From: Pseudomonas protegens CHA0 | Lineage (GTDB): Bacteria > Pseudomonadota > Gammaproteobacteria > Pseudomonadales > Pseudomonadaceae | Assembly (NCBI RefSeq): GCF_000397205.1 | Contig: NC_021237.1 | Coordinates: 2,357,001 to 2,421,000 of the forward strand | Direction of reading: 5' to 3' | Length of the DNA stretch: 64,000 nt | Shown: positions 9,084-18,702 of the stretch, one piece after another | Layout of the letters: each line of letters starts with the position of its first letter | Numbering within the stretch: position 1 is the stretch's first letter | Made by a program: the position numbers and the translations under genes | Notes under the pieces: model-generated | What the model was told of the DNA's origin: nothing | Databases searched by the model: none | Seen by the model: the letters and a program-made list of their open reading frames with translations, nothing else

Positions 9084-10054
9084 AAACTGCAGCAAGCGGC
9101 AAGCGAGGCGGCCACTACTACGGCCTCGGCACTTACCTGGGGTTGGCGGGGGCGCTGCTGGGGATGATCGTGCTGTTCTCCCTACTCAGCAGTCATTTTC
9201 TGTCCTATGACACCTTCAGTACCCTGGCCAACCAGATTCCCGACCTGATGGTGCTGGCGGTGGGCATGACCTTCGTCCTGATCATCGGTGGCATCGACCT
9301 GTCCGTGGGCTCGGTGCTGGCCCTGGCGGCGTCGACCGTCAGCGTGGCGATTCTCGGCTGGGGCTGGAGCGTGGTGCCCGCGGCGTTGCTGGGCATGGCT
9401 TGCGCGGCGCTGGCGGGAACGGTGACCGGTTCCATCACCGTGGCCTGGCGCATTCCTTCGTTCATCGTGTCCCTGGGTGTACTGGAAATGGCCCGCGGCG
9501 TGGCCTACCAGATGACGGGCTCACGCACCGCCTACATCGGTGACGCCTTCGCCTGGTTGTCGAATCCGATTGCCTTCGGCATTTCGCCGTCGTTTATCAT
9601 TGCCCTGCTGATTATTTTCCTGGCCCAGGCGGTGCTGACTCGCACCGTGTTCGGTCGCTACCTGATCGGCATCGGTACCAACGAAGAGGCAGTGCGTCTG
9701 GCGGGGATCAACCCCAAATCCTACAAGATTCTGGTCTTCAGCCTGATGGGGTTGCTGGCAGGTATCGCTGCACTGTTTCAGATTTCTCGCCTGGAAGCGG
9801 CAGACCCGAACGCGGGCTCCGGTCTGGAGTTGCAAGTCATCGCTGCGGTGGTGATCGGCGGCACCAGCCTGATGGGCGGGCGCGGTTCGGTGATCAGTAC
9901 CTTCTTTGGCGTCTTGATTATTTCCGTGCTGGCTGCGGGCCTGGCGCAAATCGGCGCATCCGAACCGACCAAGCGCATCATCACTGGTGCGGTCATCGTG
10001 ATTGCCGTGGTGCTGGACACTTATCGCAGCCAGCGCGCCAATCGGCGGGTTTGA
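9080..10054 (+). CDS. rbsC: Ribose ABC transporter, permease
   Basis: 324 residues, about eight to ten membrane helices. The motif MTFVLIIGGIDLSVGSVLALA is diagnostic of RbsC/AraH-type permeases, and VIGGTSLMGGRGSVISTFFG near the C-terminus is the EAA-like loop that contacts the ATPase. The start codon overlaps the rbsA stop (ATGA), indicating translational coupling and matched subunit production. Confidence 0.95.
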   Translation: MKTAASGKRGGHYYGLGTYLGLAGALLGMIVLFSLLSSHFLSYDTFSTLANQIPDLMVLAVGMTFVLIIGGIDLSVGSVLALAASTVSVAILGWGWSVVPAALLGMACAALAGTVTGSITVAWRIPSFIVSLGVLEMARGVAYQMTGSRTAYIGDAFAWLSNPIAFGISPSFIIALLIIFLAQAVLTRTVFGRYLIGIGTNEEAVRLAGINPKSYKILVFSLMGLLAGIAALFQISRLEAADPNAGSGLELQVIAAVVIGGTSLMGGRGSVISTFFGVLIISVLAAGLAQIGASEPTKRIITGAVIVIAVVLDTYRSQRANRRV

Positions 10055-10057
10055 TTC

Positions 10058-11080
10058 ATGGCAACAATCAAGGATGTGGCGGCGCTGGCGGGGATTTCCT
10101 ACACCACGGTGTCCCATGTGCTGAACAAGACGCGGCCAGTCAGTGAGGAAGTTCGGGTCAAGGTCGAGGCCGCTATCGCGCGCCTGGACTATGTGCCCAG
10201 CGCGGTGGCGCGTTCGCTGAAGGCCAAGACCACGGCTACCATCGGCTTGCTGGTACCCAACAGCCTCAACCCGTACTTCGCCGAGTTGGCTCGGGGGATC
10301 GAGGATTATTGCGAACGCAACGGCTACTGCGTGATCCTCTGCAACTCCGACGACAACCCGCAGAAGCAGCGCAACTACCTGCGGGTATTACTGGAAAAAC
10401 GTATCGACGGGTTGATTGTCACCTCGGCCGGTGGCGACAGCGGCCTGGCCCAGGGGCTGGCCGGCGTGCGCACGCCGATGGTGATTGTCGACCGTGGGCT
10501 GGAAGGGGTGAACGCCGACCTGGTGCGTATCGACCACCAGCACGGTGCCTACCTGGCCACCCGACATCTGCTGGAGCTGGGGCATCGGGACATTGCCTGC
10601 ATCGGCGGCCCGGGCAATACCAGTGTGGCGCAGATGCGCCTGGCGGGATTCCAGCAGGCGCTGCGTGAGGCCGGTGTCGAGGCGCCTGCCGAGCGCATCC
10701 TGGAAAGTGATTTCAGTAGCACTGGTGGTTATCGCGCAGCCGCGCAGTTGCTCGATGGCGGACAGCCGCCGAGCGCGATTTTCGCTGGCAACGACATGAT
10801 GGGCATCGGGGTGCTGCGCGCGGCAGCGGAGCGCAATATCCGCGTGCCCAGCGAGCTTTCGGTGATCGGCTTCGACGACATCCTCATGAGCCGCTACGTC
10901 TACCCGGCGTTGACCACGGTCGGCCAGTCGATCCTGCAACTGGGGGAAACCGCGGCAGAGTTGCTGCTGCGGCGGATCGCCTGCCGGGAGCTGCCGGTCG
11001 ACCAGCGCATCGTTACGCCGAATATCGTCTTGCGGGAGTCGACGGCGCCGCTCGGTGGCGCTTTCGCCGAATACCGCTGA
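10058..11080 (+). CDS. rbsR: Ribose operon repressor, LacI family
   Basis: 340 residues. The first ~22 residues (MATIKDVAALAGISYTTVSHVL) are a LacI helix-turn-helix, followed by a hinge helix (SAVARSLKAK) and a sugar-binding core (LVPNSLNPYFAELARGIEDYC ... SVIGFDDILMSRYVYPALTTV). This is the RbsR/PurR layout. It sits three bases after rbsC inside the operon, so it is probably autoregulated through the palindrome at 6379-6392. Confidence 0.93.
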   Translation: MATIKDVAALAGISYTTVSHVLNKTRPVSEEVRVKVEAAIARLDYVPSAVARSLKAKTTATIGLLVPNSLNPYFAELARGIEDYCERNGYCVILCNSDDNPQKQRNYLRVLLEKRIDGLIVTSAGGDSGLAQGLAGVRTPMVIVDRGLEGVNADLVRIDHQHGAYLATRHLLELGHRDIACIGGPGNTSVAQMRLAGFQQALREAGVEAPAERILESDFSSTGGYRAAAQLLDGGQPPSAIFAGNDMMGIGVLRAAAERNIRVPSELSVIGFDDILMSRYVYPALTTVGQSILQLGETAAELLLRRIACRELPVDQRIVTPNIVLRESTAPLGGAFAEYR

Positions 11081-11104
11081 ACCCAACTGATTGAGTACCG
11101 ATGT

Positions 11105-12022
11105 ATGTCAGCAAAAGTAGTGGTAGTGGGTAGCCTCAACATGGACCTGGTGACTCGGGCCGAGCGCCTGCCCCGAGGGGGCGAGACGCTGATTGGCAAA
11201 TCCTTCGCCACGGTATCCGGTGGCAAGGGCGCCAATCAGGCGGTGGCTGCGGCCAGGCTGGGAGCGCAGGTGTCGATGGTCGGCTGTGTCGGCGACGATG
11301 CCTATGGCGAGCAACTGCGAGGTGCCTTGCTGGCCGAGCAGATCGATTGCCAGGCGGTGAGTGTGGTCGAAGGCTCCAGTGGGGTGGCGCTGATCGTGGT
11401 GGATGACAGTAGCCAGAATGCGATTGTCATAGTCGCCGGCGGCAATGGCCAGCTCACTCCCGAGAAGGTCGCCGGGTTCGATGGGGTGCTGCAGGATGGG
11501 CAAGTCATCATCTGCCAGCTTGAAGTGCCGCTGGCGACTGTGGGCTACACCCTCAAGCGCGGGCGCGAACTGGGCAAGACGGTGATCCTCAATCCGGCGC
11601 CGGCCAGTGGCCCGCTGCCAGCGCAGTGGTATGGCGCGATCGACTACCTGATTCCCAACGAGAGCGAGGCTTCGGCCTTGAGCGGGGTAGCGGTGGACTC
11701 CCTGGAGAGCGCTGAAGTGGCTGCCAGTCGCTTGATCGCTGCGGGTGCTGGCAAGGTGATCATCACCCTCGGTGCACAGGGCTCGCTGTTTGCCGATGGC
11801 CAGCGTTTCGAGCATTTCCCGGCGCCCAGGGTCAAGGCAATCGATACCACGGCGGCCGGGGACACCTTTGTCGGCGGATTTGCCGCGGCCCTGGCTGCCG
11901 GCAAGAGCGAAGCCGAGGCCATCCGCTTTGGCCAGGTGGCTGCGGCGCTGTCGGTGACGCGCGCCGGTGCGCAACCTTCCATTCCCACGCTGTCCGACGT
12001 TCAGGCGTTTATCCCTTCATGA
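11105..12022 (+). CDS. rbsK: Ribokinase
   Basis: 305 residues of the PfkB sugar-kinase family. [23 protein letters not shown] is the N-terminal substrate region, [15 protein letters not shown] is PfkB signature 1, and [17 protein letters not shown] (about 247) is signature 2 with the catalytic Asp and anion hole. It phosphorylates ribose to ribose-5-phosphate. The stop overlaps the rbsD start (ATGA). Confidence 0.95.
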   Translation: MSAKVVVVGSLNMDLVTRAERLPRGGETLIGKSFATVSGGKGANQAVAAARLGAQVSMVGCVGDDAYGEQLRGALLAEQIDCQAVSVVEGSSGVALIVVDDSSQNAIVIVAGGNGQLTPEKVAGFDGVLQDGQVIICQLEVPLATVGYTLKRGRELGKTVILNPAPASGPLPAQWYGAIDYLIPNESEASALSGVAVDSLESAEVAASRLIAAGAGKVIITLGAQGSLFADGQRFEHFPAPRVKAIDTTAAGDTFVGGFAAALAAGKSEAEAIRFGQVAAALSVTRAGAQPSIPTLSDVQAFIPS

Positions 12023-12423
12023 AAAAGACACCTTTGCTCAACATTGCCCTGTCACGCTTGATCGCGTCCCTGGGCCACGGCGATATAGTGGTGATCGGCG
12101 ATGCCGGCCTGCCGGTGCCCCCGGGCGTGGAGTTGATCGACCTGGCGCTGACCCACGGCGTTCCCGACTTTCTCACTACCTTGAAGGTGTTGCTCAGCGA
12201 GATGCAGGTGGAGCGTCATGTGCTGGCCGAAGAAATTCTGCTCAAGCAGCCTACGCCGCTGGCGGCGCTTGAAGGCATGACCGCCGGTGGTGAGCTGGGG
12301 CAGCGGCAGCTCATGAACCACGAGGATTTCAAGGTGCTCAGCCGCCAGGCCCGTGCGGTGATCCGCACCGGGGAGTGCCAGCCGTATTGCAATATCGCCC
12401 TGATTGCCGGGGTGACCTTCTAG
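12019..12423 (+). CDS. rbsD: D-ribose pyranase
   Basis: 134 residues. [37 protein letters not shown] matches RbsD, with catalytic His in the GHGD motif. The C-terminal [21 protein letters not shown] is the FucU/RbsD active-site end with its conserved Tyr. It interconverts pyranose and furanose ribose so that RbsK receives the right form. It overlaps rbsK by four bases. Confidence 0.95.
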   Translation: MKKTPLLNIALSRLIASLGHGDIVVIGDAGLPVPPGVELIDLALTHGVPDFLTTLKVLLSEMQVERHVLAEEILLKQPTPLAALEGMTAGGELGQRQLMNHEDFKVLSRQARAVIRTGECQPYCNIALIAGVTF

Positions 12424-12441
12424 GCCGCTGTCGGGCCTTTT
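12422..12441 (+). terminator. Weak terminator-like hairpin after rbsD
   Basis: AGGCC, seven-base loop, GGCCT, then TTT. The stem is only five base pairs. It could lower, rather than stop, transcription into the nucleoside hydrolase gene. Confidence 0.4.
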
Positions 12442-12464
12442 CCATCTTGCACAAGGAGTGCGCC

Positions 12465-13493
12465 ATGCGCCGCTATGCTCAGTTGTTTCACCACTGGTTC
12501 CGGAGTCTGCTGCTTTTGTCTCTGCTCACTGCTACCGGCGCTCAGGCGGCGGAAAAAATCGATCTGATCATCGACACCGATCCGGGGGCCGACGATGTGG
12601 TAGCCCTGCTGTTCGCCCTGGCTTCCCCCGAGGAGCTGCAGATCCGCGCCCTGACCACAGTGGCGGGCAACGTGCGGTTGGACAAGACCTCGCGCAATGC
12701 GCGTCTGGCCCGTGAGTGGGCGGGGCGCGAGGAGGTGCCGGTATACGCCGGAGCGCCCAAGCCGCTGCTGCGTACCCCCATCTATGCCGAGAATATCCAT
12801 GGCAAGGAAGGCATTTCCGGGGTGACGGTGCACGAGCCCAAGGCGCCTCTGGCCAAGGGCAATGCGATCAACTACCTGATCGATACGCTGCGGGCGGCCA
12901 AGCCCCACAGCATCACCATCGCCATGCTCGGCCCGCAGACCAACCTGGCGCTGGCGCTGATCCAGGCACCGGACATCACTCAGGGCATCAAGGAAGTGGT
13001 GGTCATGGGCGGTGCGCACTTCAACGGTGGCAACATCACGCCGGTGGCCGAGTTCAACCTGTTCGCCGACCCCCAGGCGGCCGAAGTGGTGCTCAAGAGC
13101 GGCGTCAAACTGACCTATCTGCCGCTGGACGTGACCCACAAGGTGCTGACCAGCGATGCGCGGCTGCAGAAGATCGCGGCGTTGAACAACAACGCCAGCA
13201 AGGTGGTGGGGGACATCCTCAACGAGTACGTCAAGGGTGACATGGAGCACTACGGTATTCCCGGCGGCCCGGTGCATGACGCTACAGTGATTGCCTACCT
13301 GCTCAAGCCCGAGCTGTTCACCGGTCGTCAAGCCAATATGGTCATCGACAGCCGCGAGGGGCCGACCTTCGGTCAGACCATCGTCGATTGGTACGACGGC
13401 CTGAAGCAGGAAAAGAACGTGTTCTGGGTTGAGAACGGCGATGCCCAGGGCTTCTTCGACTTGCTCACCGAGCGCCTGGCGCGTCTCAAGTAA
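12465..13493 (+). CDS. Exported nucleoside hydrolase (IUNH family)
   Basis: 342 residues. The N-terminus MRRYAQLFHHWFRSLLLLSLLTATGAQAA is a signal peptide, unlike the cytoplasmic RihA/B/C enzymes. The mature protein opens with IDLIIDTDPGADDVVALLFAL, the calcium-binding DTDPGxDD signature. VVMGGAHFNGGNITPVAEFNLFADPQAA and GPVHDATVIAYLL (catalytic His at about 270) complete the family set. It would split nucleosides into base and ribose. Position directly after rbsBACRKD suggests it feeds the ribose transporter from outside the inner membrane. ATG 12465 follows AAGGAG. Confidence 0.9.
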   Translation: MRRYAQLFHHWFRSLLLLSLLTATGAQAAEKIDLIIDTDPGADDVVALLFALASPEELQIRALTTVAGNVRLDKTSRNARLAREWAGREEVPVYAGAPKPLLRTPIYAENIHGKEGISGVTVHEPKAPLAKGNAINYLIDTLRAAKPHSITIAMLGPQTNLALALIQAPDITQGIKEVVVMGGAHFNGGNITPVAEFNLFADPQAAEVVLKSGVKLTYLPLDVTHKVLTSDARLQKIAALNNNASKVVGDILNEYVKGDMEHYGIPGGPVHDATVIAYLLKPELFTGRQANMVIDSREGPTFGQTIVDWYDGLKQEKNVFWVENGDAQGFFDLLTERLARLK

Positions 13494-13500
13494 ACCTTGC

Positions 13501-13531
13501 CCCCGCAGGTACCTGCCTGCGGGGTTCTATT
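13501..13531 (+). terminator. Rho-independent terminator of the ribose operon
   Basis: CCCCGCAGG-TACCTG-CCTGCGGGG is a perfect nine-base stem followed by TTCTATT. It ends the rbs/nucleoside hydrolase unit and lies at the 3' end of the convergent 13527-13739 gene, so it may serve both. Confidence 0.85.
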
Positions 13532-13739
13532 CCCGTTCCGGGTCCTGTACGCCCAGGTGGTCGGCCGGGTATTTCTCGAAGACTTGTTCAATGAAGGCTC
13601 GGGCGGACTGGGTGCCCAGTTCCTTGACCAGCAGGTCTATGCCAATGATCGCCAGCTCCTCCGGGCTCCCCGGGCTGTAGGAGCATTGGCCCTGGGGCCA
13701 TTTGGCTTTGATGTCGGCGTCGATACTCACGGTGGCCAT
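13527..13739 (-). CDS. Small hypothetical protein
   Basis: 70 residues, MATVSIDADIKAKWPQGQCSYSPGSPEELAIIGIDLLVKELGTQ..., acidic, with an amphipathic helix (EELAIIGIDLLVKEL, then SARAFIEQVFEKY). No signal peptide and no family I recognise. Protein-like composition and location between a shared terminator and a divergent promoter region argue that it is real, but its ribosome site is weak (GTGAGA). Confidence 0.5.
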   Translation of the reverse strand: MATVSIDADIKAKWPQGQCSYSPGSPEELAIIGIDLLVKELGTQSARAFIEQVFEKYPADHLGVQDPERE

Positions 13740-13904
13740 GAAAGTCTCACGAATTCGGATAAGGCGGGCGCCAGGGCAGGGCTCTGGGCGGGTAGTTGCT
13801 GCGTCGCAGAGTTAACCATGTTGCCGGGCGTTTGGCACTCCGACTTAGGCATCAGGCGAGTGCTGTGCGACACTGCGGCTTTTCCTGTGCTCAAGGAAGC
13901 CTCC

Positions 13905-14210
13905 GTGCAAATCGATTTGAACCAGCCTGATGCCCTGACCCTGGAGGCGGTGCGTCAGCTGCTGGCGTCTGCCAGCGACAACGTGCATACCCAGTTGCGC
14001 GTGAGCAAAACCGGAATTGCCTATATCTCTTCGGGGGTAGTGGGCGGTGCCGAGATAGAAGGTTTGCTGTTTCGCCTGGAAACCTGGGCGGCCGGCTCCG
14101 GGTATGTCGGCAAGGTGGCTGCCGCCGACGAGGTCTGGGTGATGCAGATCTTCAATGCGCTCAAGCAGAACTGGCCCAAGCCGGCGTTCGACTACATCGA
14201 CATCTATTGA
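13905..14210 (+). CDS. Small hypothetical protein
   Basis: 101 residues from GTG 13905, with AAGGAAG six bases upstream. The sequence begins VQIDLNQPDALTLEAVRQLLASASDNVHTQLRVSK and ends NWPKPAFDYIDIY, a compact mixed alpha/beta protein without signal peptide. No characterised family recognised. The same frame is open upstream as far as 13497, but that part crosses the terminator at 13501-13531 and is low-quality as protein, so the GTG is preferred. Confidence 0.65.
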   Translation: MQIDLNQPDALTLEAVRQLLASASDNVHTQLRVSKTGIAYISSGVVGGAEIEGLLFRLETWAAGSGYVGKVAAADEVWVMQIFNALKQNWPKPAFDYIDIY

Positions 14211-14371
14211 GCGTCGTTCATATCCGGTGACGATTGTCCCGTGAAAGAGTGGCACTGGCTGAGGCAGACTTGCCGACTGTTCACCTGATACGGCAAATGG
14301 CCATTTGTTTTGAAACCAAAAGCCAAATCGGCTGTCGCACGATCTCTGCTTAATTTTGAAAAGGAGGCTTC

Positions 14372-14683
14372 ATGCCTTGGAAGCTCGCTTCATTCGGAAC
14401 CTTGTTGGCCGCTGTCGTCCTTGGTGGGTGCAGCACTGGCGGGGCGACAAAGGAGCCTGTGGCCGCTGAGTCCGGGCACACTCGTTGTGAAGCATCGGCC
14501 GCCGAATTCGCTGTCGGCAAGAAGGCTTCTCCCGAGTTGCTCGAGCAGGCCCGTACACGCGCAGGCGCGCAGTACGCACGGTTCCTCAAGCCCAACGACA
14601 TGATCACCCTGGAGTACCGCTCGGATCGCCTGAACCTGAACACTGATGCCGGCCTGGTGGTGACCCGGGTCAACTGTGGTTGA
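14372..14683 (+). CDS. Lipoprotein, I78-type peptidase inhibitor-like
   Basis: 103 residues, ATG behind a strong AAAAGGAGG. The lipoprotein signal ends LGGCSTGG, with the acylated Cys at about residue 20. The C-terminal part, LKPNDMITLEYRSDRLNLNTDAGLVVTRVNCG, has the I78 inhibitor pattern, in which an exposed loop and a terminal VTRVxCG strand are conserved. Known I78 members inhibit serine proteases; periplasmic protection from proteases is an inference. Confidence 0.75.
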   Translation: MPWKLASFGTLLAAVVLGGCSTGGATKEPVAAESGHTRCEASAAEFAVGKKASPELLEQARTRAGAQYARFLKPNDMITLEYRSDRLNLNTDAGLVVTRVNCG

Positions 14684-14714
14684 GGGCTGAGGCCTTTGGA
14701 TCACGCATAAAAAA

Positions 14715-14740
14715 CCCCGTCACATGGACGGGGTTTTTTT
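14715..14740. terminator. Bidirectional terminator
   Basis: AAAAAA-CCCCGTC-ACATG-GACGGGG-TTTTTTT. The perfect seven-base stem has A-runs and T-runs on both sides, so it can end both the lipoprotein gene and the convergent cold-shock gene. Confidence 0.92.
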
Positions 14741-14754
14741 AGCTCGCTGAGAAA

Positions 14755-14967
14755 TTACTCAGGGCGAACTTGTGCAGCTTGCATACCCTTTTGGCCTTTC
14801 TCAGCCACGAAGGAAACGGTCTGGCCTTCTTTCAGGCTTTTGAAACCGTCGCTTTCAATAGCTTTGAAGTGTACGAACAGGTCGTCACCGCCACCTTGAG
14901 GAGTGATGAAGCCGAAGCCTTTTTCATCGTTGAACCATTTTACGGTGCCGGTTTGGCGATTAGACAT
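14755..14967 (-). CDS. Cold-shock protein, CspA family
   Basis: 70 residues: [45 protein letters not shown]. The RNP1 (KGFGFI) and RNP2 (LFVHF) nucleic-acid-binding motifs are intact. It is a single-stranded RNA/DNA chaperone. Start 14967 follows GGAGAT. The AT-rich region upstream (14968-15050) probably carries a cold-shock-type long 5' UTR, though I could not define a promoter. Confidence 0.95.
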   Translation of the reverse strand: MSNRQTGTVKWFNDEKGFGFITPQGGGDDLFVHFKAIESDGFKSLKEGQTVSFVAEKGQKGMQAAQVRPE

Positions 14968-15259
14968 GGTGTATCTCCAAGAAACATATATTTTCAGTAG
15001 TGCTGTGCTGCTCAGGCCAACTGGGCACACCGAGCTATCATAGTCGAAATGTTCGGCTTGGGAGCCCCCCAGAGGCGCTCTTTGCCCGATGTACCTGTGT
15101 ATTTTGCCATCTGAGTTGGCTGCAGGCCCCGGTTTAAGGGGCTTTGGCGTAAAACAGAGGGTAATAAAAAAACCCGTAAAAGCTGCGTAAATTGTGAAAA
15201 AGACCGCGTTTCAGGCTCTGTGGCGAGCACTGGCGCAGCCTGTTCCGGGCATCAGCAGC

Positions 15260-15559
15260 TTATTTGACCACCCGGCAAGCAGCGATGGCGTCCAATGCTC
15301 GGGTTCGCAGATCTGCGCTGGGTTGCTTGGTTTTGCTCATCAGCTCCTTGATCTCCTCGGTGGTGAATTTTTCATTTAGCTTGTCGGCGCCGCAGGCACA
15401 GTGCTTTTCGGCGCTCTTGGCGTCGATGTTCTGGCTGGCCGCCGCGGTGCAGTCCTTCATGTAGTCGGCGCGTGCTCCGGCAGGCCATGCCGCCTGTGCA
15501 CTCAAAGGCAGTAGCAGGGTGAGCGGTGCGGCAAGGGCGAGCAGTTTGATAAGGCGCAT
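15260..15559 (-). CDS. Small exported hypothetical protein
   Basis: 99 residues. Signal peptide MRLIKLLALAAPLTLLLPLSAQA, then a mature region with four Cys (DCTAAASQN, HCACGADKLNEKF, IAACRVVK), suggesting disulfide bonds in the periplasm. The ribosome site GGAGAA lies before ATG 15559. Similar small Cys-containing exported proteins are common in Pseudomonas; no function known to me. Confidence 0.7.
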   Translation of the reverse strand: MRLIKLLALAAPLTLLLPLSAQAAWPAGARADYMKDCTAAASQNIDAKSAEKHCACGADKLNEKFTTEEIKELMSKTKQPSADLRTRALDAIAACRVVK

Positions 15560-15831
15560 GAGTCGGGTTCTCCTGAAGTCGGTAGCAAGGACGACGATTC
15601 TCCGGTTATTTGAGGCTCGACGTACATCTCAAGTTCACTTTCAACAATAAAAGACTGTAAACCAGGCTCGCGATAATTTGCTGCACGGCGATTGCGATGT
15701 ATCTGTGCTAGCATGCCCGGCTTCGGTGTTTTCAAGCTTTGGGCCTTTTCTAGCCCTTGCCGTCTATGCCTCATTAATCTTGATGTGAACCCCAGTCACT
15801 CTGGTTCGGTTTTTCGGTTGGCCGCAAGGCT

Positions 15832-15924
15832 CTTGCCACTGTGAGGCAGGCGTTCGTAGCAGAACGGCCGGACTGAATCGCGTACTGGCTCATCCCAACC
15901 CACGTGACCTTTGGTAGGGGTCAC
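15832..15924 (+). promoter_or_regulatory. Putative thrS translational operator (tRNA-Thr mimic)
   Basis: Two stem-loops precede thrS. The distal one pairs 15832-15837 with 15845-15850 (one G-U pair) around the seven-base loop ACTGTGA, whose positions 3-5 read TGT. The proximal one pairs 15904-15909 with 15919-15924, plus a T-G closing pair, around the seven-base loop TTGGTAG, with U at position 33 and GGT at 34-36. TGT and GGT are tRNA-Thr anticodons. The proximal hairpin ends five bases before the Shine-Dalgarno AGGAGAGG. E. coli ThrRS represses its own mRNA through two comparable anticodon-like arms. The remainder of the 15560-15943 gap shows no gene. Confidence 0.6.
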
Positions 15925-15943
15925 CACTAGGAGAGGAGGCGCC

Positions 15944-17866
15944 ATGCCCACTATTACTCTTCCCGACGGCAGTCAACGTTCATTCGATCACGCAGTATCC
16001 GTAGCCGAGGTCGCCGCTTCCATTGGCGCGGGCCTGGCCAAGGCCACATTGGCTGGCAAGGTCAACGGCAAGCTGGTCGACGCCTGCGACGTGATCGACG
16101 GCGATGCAACCCTGCAAATCATCACGCCAAAGGACGAAGAGGGGCTGGAGATCATTCGCCACTCTTGCGCTCACTTGGTGGGGCATGCGGTCAAGCAGTT
16201 GTATCCGACCGCGAAAATGGTCATCGGTCCGGTCATCGATGAAGGCTTCTATTACGACATCGCCTATGAGCGTCCTTTCACGCCTGAGGATATGGCCGCC
16301 ATCGAGCAGCGCATGCAGCAGCTGATCGAGAAGGACTACGACGTGATCAAGAAGGTCACGCCGCGCGCCGAAGTGATCGAGGTGTTCAAGGCCCGTGGCG
16401 AGGACTACAAGCTGCGTTTGGTCGAAGACATGCCGAACGAGCAAGCGATGGGCCTGTACTACCACGAAGAATATGTCGACATGTGCCGCGGTCCGCACGT
16501 GCCGAACACGCGTTTCCTGAAGTCCTTCAAGCTGACCAAGTTGTCCGGTGCCTACTGGCGCGGTGATGCCAAGAACGAGCAGTTGCAGCGGATCTACGGT
16601 ACTGCCTGGGCGGACAAGAAGCAGCTCGCTGCCTACATCCAGCGTATCGAAGAGGCCGAGAAGCGCGATCATCGCAAGATCGGCAAGCGCCTGGGCCTGT
16701 TCCATACCCAGGAAGAAGCGCCGGGCATGGTGTTTTGGCACCCTAATGGCTGGACCCTGTACCAGGTGCTCGAGCAGTACATGCGCAAGGTGCAGCGTGA
16801 CAACGGTTACCTGGAGATCAAGACCCCGCAGGTGGTTGACCGCAGTCTCTGGGAAAAATCCGGGCACTGGGCCAACTACGCCGAGAATATGTTCACCACC
16901 GAGTCGGAAAGCCGCGACTACGCAATCAAGCCGATGAACTGCCCTTGCCACGTGCAGGTGTTCAATCAGGGCCTGAAGAGCTACCGCGAGCTGCCGATGC
17001 GCCTGGCCGAGTTCGGTGCCTGCCACCGTAATGAACCCTCGGGCGCTCTGCACGGCATCATGCGTGTGCGTGGCTTCACTCAGGATGATGCTCACATCTT
17101 CTGTACTGAAGACCAGATGCAGGCCGAGTCTGCGGCGTTCATCAAGCTGACCATGGATGTCTATGCCGACTTCGGCTTCAAGGACATCGAGATGAAGCTG
17201 TCCACTCGCCCTGAAAAGCGCGTGGGCTCCGATGATCTGTGGGATCGTGCGGAAAGCGCACTGGCAGCGGCTCTGGATAGCGCCGGCCTGCCATACGACC
17301 TGCAGCCGGGCGAGGGCGCATTCTACGGTCCGAAGATCGAGTTCTCGCTGAAGGACTGCCTGGGTCGTGTCTGGCAGTGCGGTACCTTGCAGTTGGACTT
17401 CAACCTGCCGATCCGTCTGGGTGCCGAGTACGTTTCCGAAGATAACAGCCGTAAGCATCCGGTGATGTTGCACCGGGCGATCCTCGGTTCCTTCGAGCGT
17501 TTTGTCGGGATTCTGATCGAGCATTACGAGGGTGCATTCCCTGCGTGGCTGGCTCCGACTCAGGCCGTGGTGATGAATATCACTGATAAACAGGCAGATT
17601 TTGCCCTCGAAGTGGAAAAAACACTCAATCAAAGCGGATTTCGTGCCAAGTCCGACTTGAGAAATGAAAAGATCGGCTTTAAAATCCGCGAGCATACTTT
17701 GCTCAAGGTTCCCTATCTCTTGGTTATTGGAGATCGGGAGGTCGAGATGCAGACTGTCGCTGTGCGTACCCGTGAAGGTGAAGACCTGGGCTCGATGCCT
17801 GTCGCCCAATTCTCGGCGTTCCTCGCACAAGCGGTTTCCCGGCGTGGTCGCCAAGATTCGGAGTAA
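15944..17866 (+). CDS. thrS: Threonyl-tRNA synthetase
   Basis: 640 residues, full length. An N-terminal TGS domain ([27 protein letters not shown], ~1-61) precedes the editing domain, with [16 protein letters not shown] (residues ~72-87) in the HxxxH metal region. The class II catalytic core follows: [10 protein letters not shown] (about 331) with the zinc-binding Cys, [35 protein letters not shown] (motif 2), and [19 protein letters not shown] (motif 3). The C-terminus is the anticodon-binding domain. ATG 15944 follows AGGAGAGGAGG. First gene of the thrS-infC-rpmI-rplT-pheST-ihfA block; probably controlled by ThrRS at the leader hairpins. Confidence 0.98.
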
Positions 17867-17868
17867 TT

Positions 17869-18417
17869 ATTATTAAGCGTGATATGAGACAAGATAAACG
17901 AGCTGCACCGAAAGCCCCGATCAACGAGAATATCTCGGCACGCGAGGTTCGGTTAATTGGCGCTGACGGCGAGCAGATTGGCATCGTCTCGATTGATGAA
18001 GCGCTTCGTATAGCTGAAGAAGCCAAGCTGGATCTGGTGGAAATTTCCGCCGACGCAGTCCCACCTGTTTGCCGGGTGATGGATTACGGCAAGTCGATCT
18101 TCGAAAAGAAGAAGCAGATTGCTGCTGCGAAGAAGAACCAGAAGCAGATTCAGGTTAAAGAAATCAAGTTTCGTCCAGGGACGGAGGAAGGGGATTACCA
18201 GGTAAAACTGCGCAACCTGGTACGTTTCCTGAGTGACGGGGACAGGGCCAAGGTATCCTTGCGATTCCGCGGCCGTGAGATGGCCCACCAGGAGCTGGGG
18301 ATGGAACTCCTCAAGCGGGTTGAAGCTGACCTGCAAGAGTACGGTTCGGTCGAACAGCATCCTAAGATGGAAGGACGCCAGCTGATCATGGTCATCGCCC
18401 CGAAAAAGAAGAAGTAA
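17869..18417 (+). CDS. infC: Translation initiation factor IF-3 (ATT start)
   Basis: 182 residues counting from ATT 17869. GGAG at 17860-17863 is spaced five bases from ATT 17869 (eight from ATT 17872), whereas the first ATG (17884) is 20 bases away, so the rare AUU start normal for infC is supported. The sequence contains the N-domain [31 protein letters not shown], the lysine-rich linker ([15 protein letters not shown]) and the C-domain [26 protein letters not shown] through [16 protein letters not shown]-3 discriminates against non-AUG starts, so the AUU codon provides autocontrol. Two bases separate it from thrS. Confidence 0.95.
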
Positions 18418-18477
18418 TCAACAGGGCACGGCAGGCCTTCTGATTATGTTTATCAACTGAATGCGGAGTATCCGAAC

Positions 18478-18672
18478 ATGCCAAAGATGAAAACCAAAAG
18501 TGGTGCTGCTAAGCGGTTTCTGAAAACTGCTAACGGTATCAAGCACAAGCACGCTTTCAAGAGCCACATCCTGACCAAAATGTCGACCAAGCGTAAGCGT
18601 CAACTGCGCGGTAGCAGCTTGCTGCATCCGTCTGACGTGGCAAAAGTCGAGCGCATGCTGCGCCTTCGTTAA
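18478..18672 (+). CDS. rpmI: 50S ribosomal protein L35
   Basis: 64 residues: [44 protein letters not shown], the standard bL35 sequence, strongly basic. It lies 60 bp after infC. In E. coli the infC-rpmI interval carries the L20 translational operator; I could not define that pseudoknot here. Confidence 0.98.
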   Translation: MPKMKTKSGAAKRFLKTANGIKHKHAFKSHILTKMSTKRKRQLRGSSLLHPSDVAKVERMLRLR

Positions 18673-18702
18673 TTTTTGGATCAAGAATAGAGGAAGTAAC
18701 TC

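Noticed and set aside
15980..17854. 624-codon open frame antisense to thrS
   Set aside because: It is complementary to a conserved synthetase gene, with no similarity or ribosome site.
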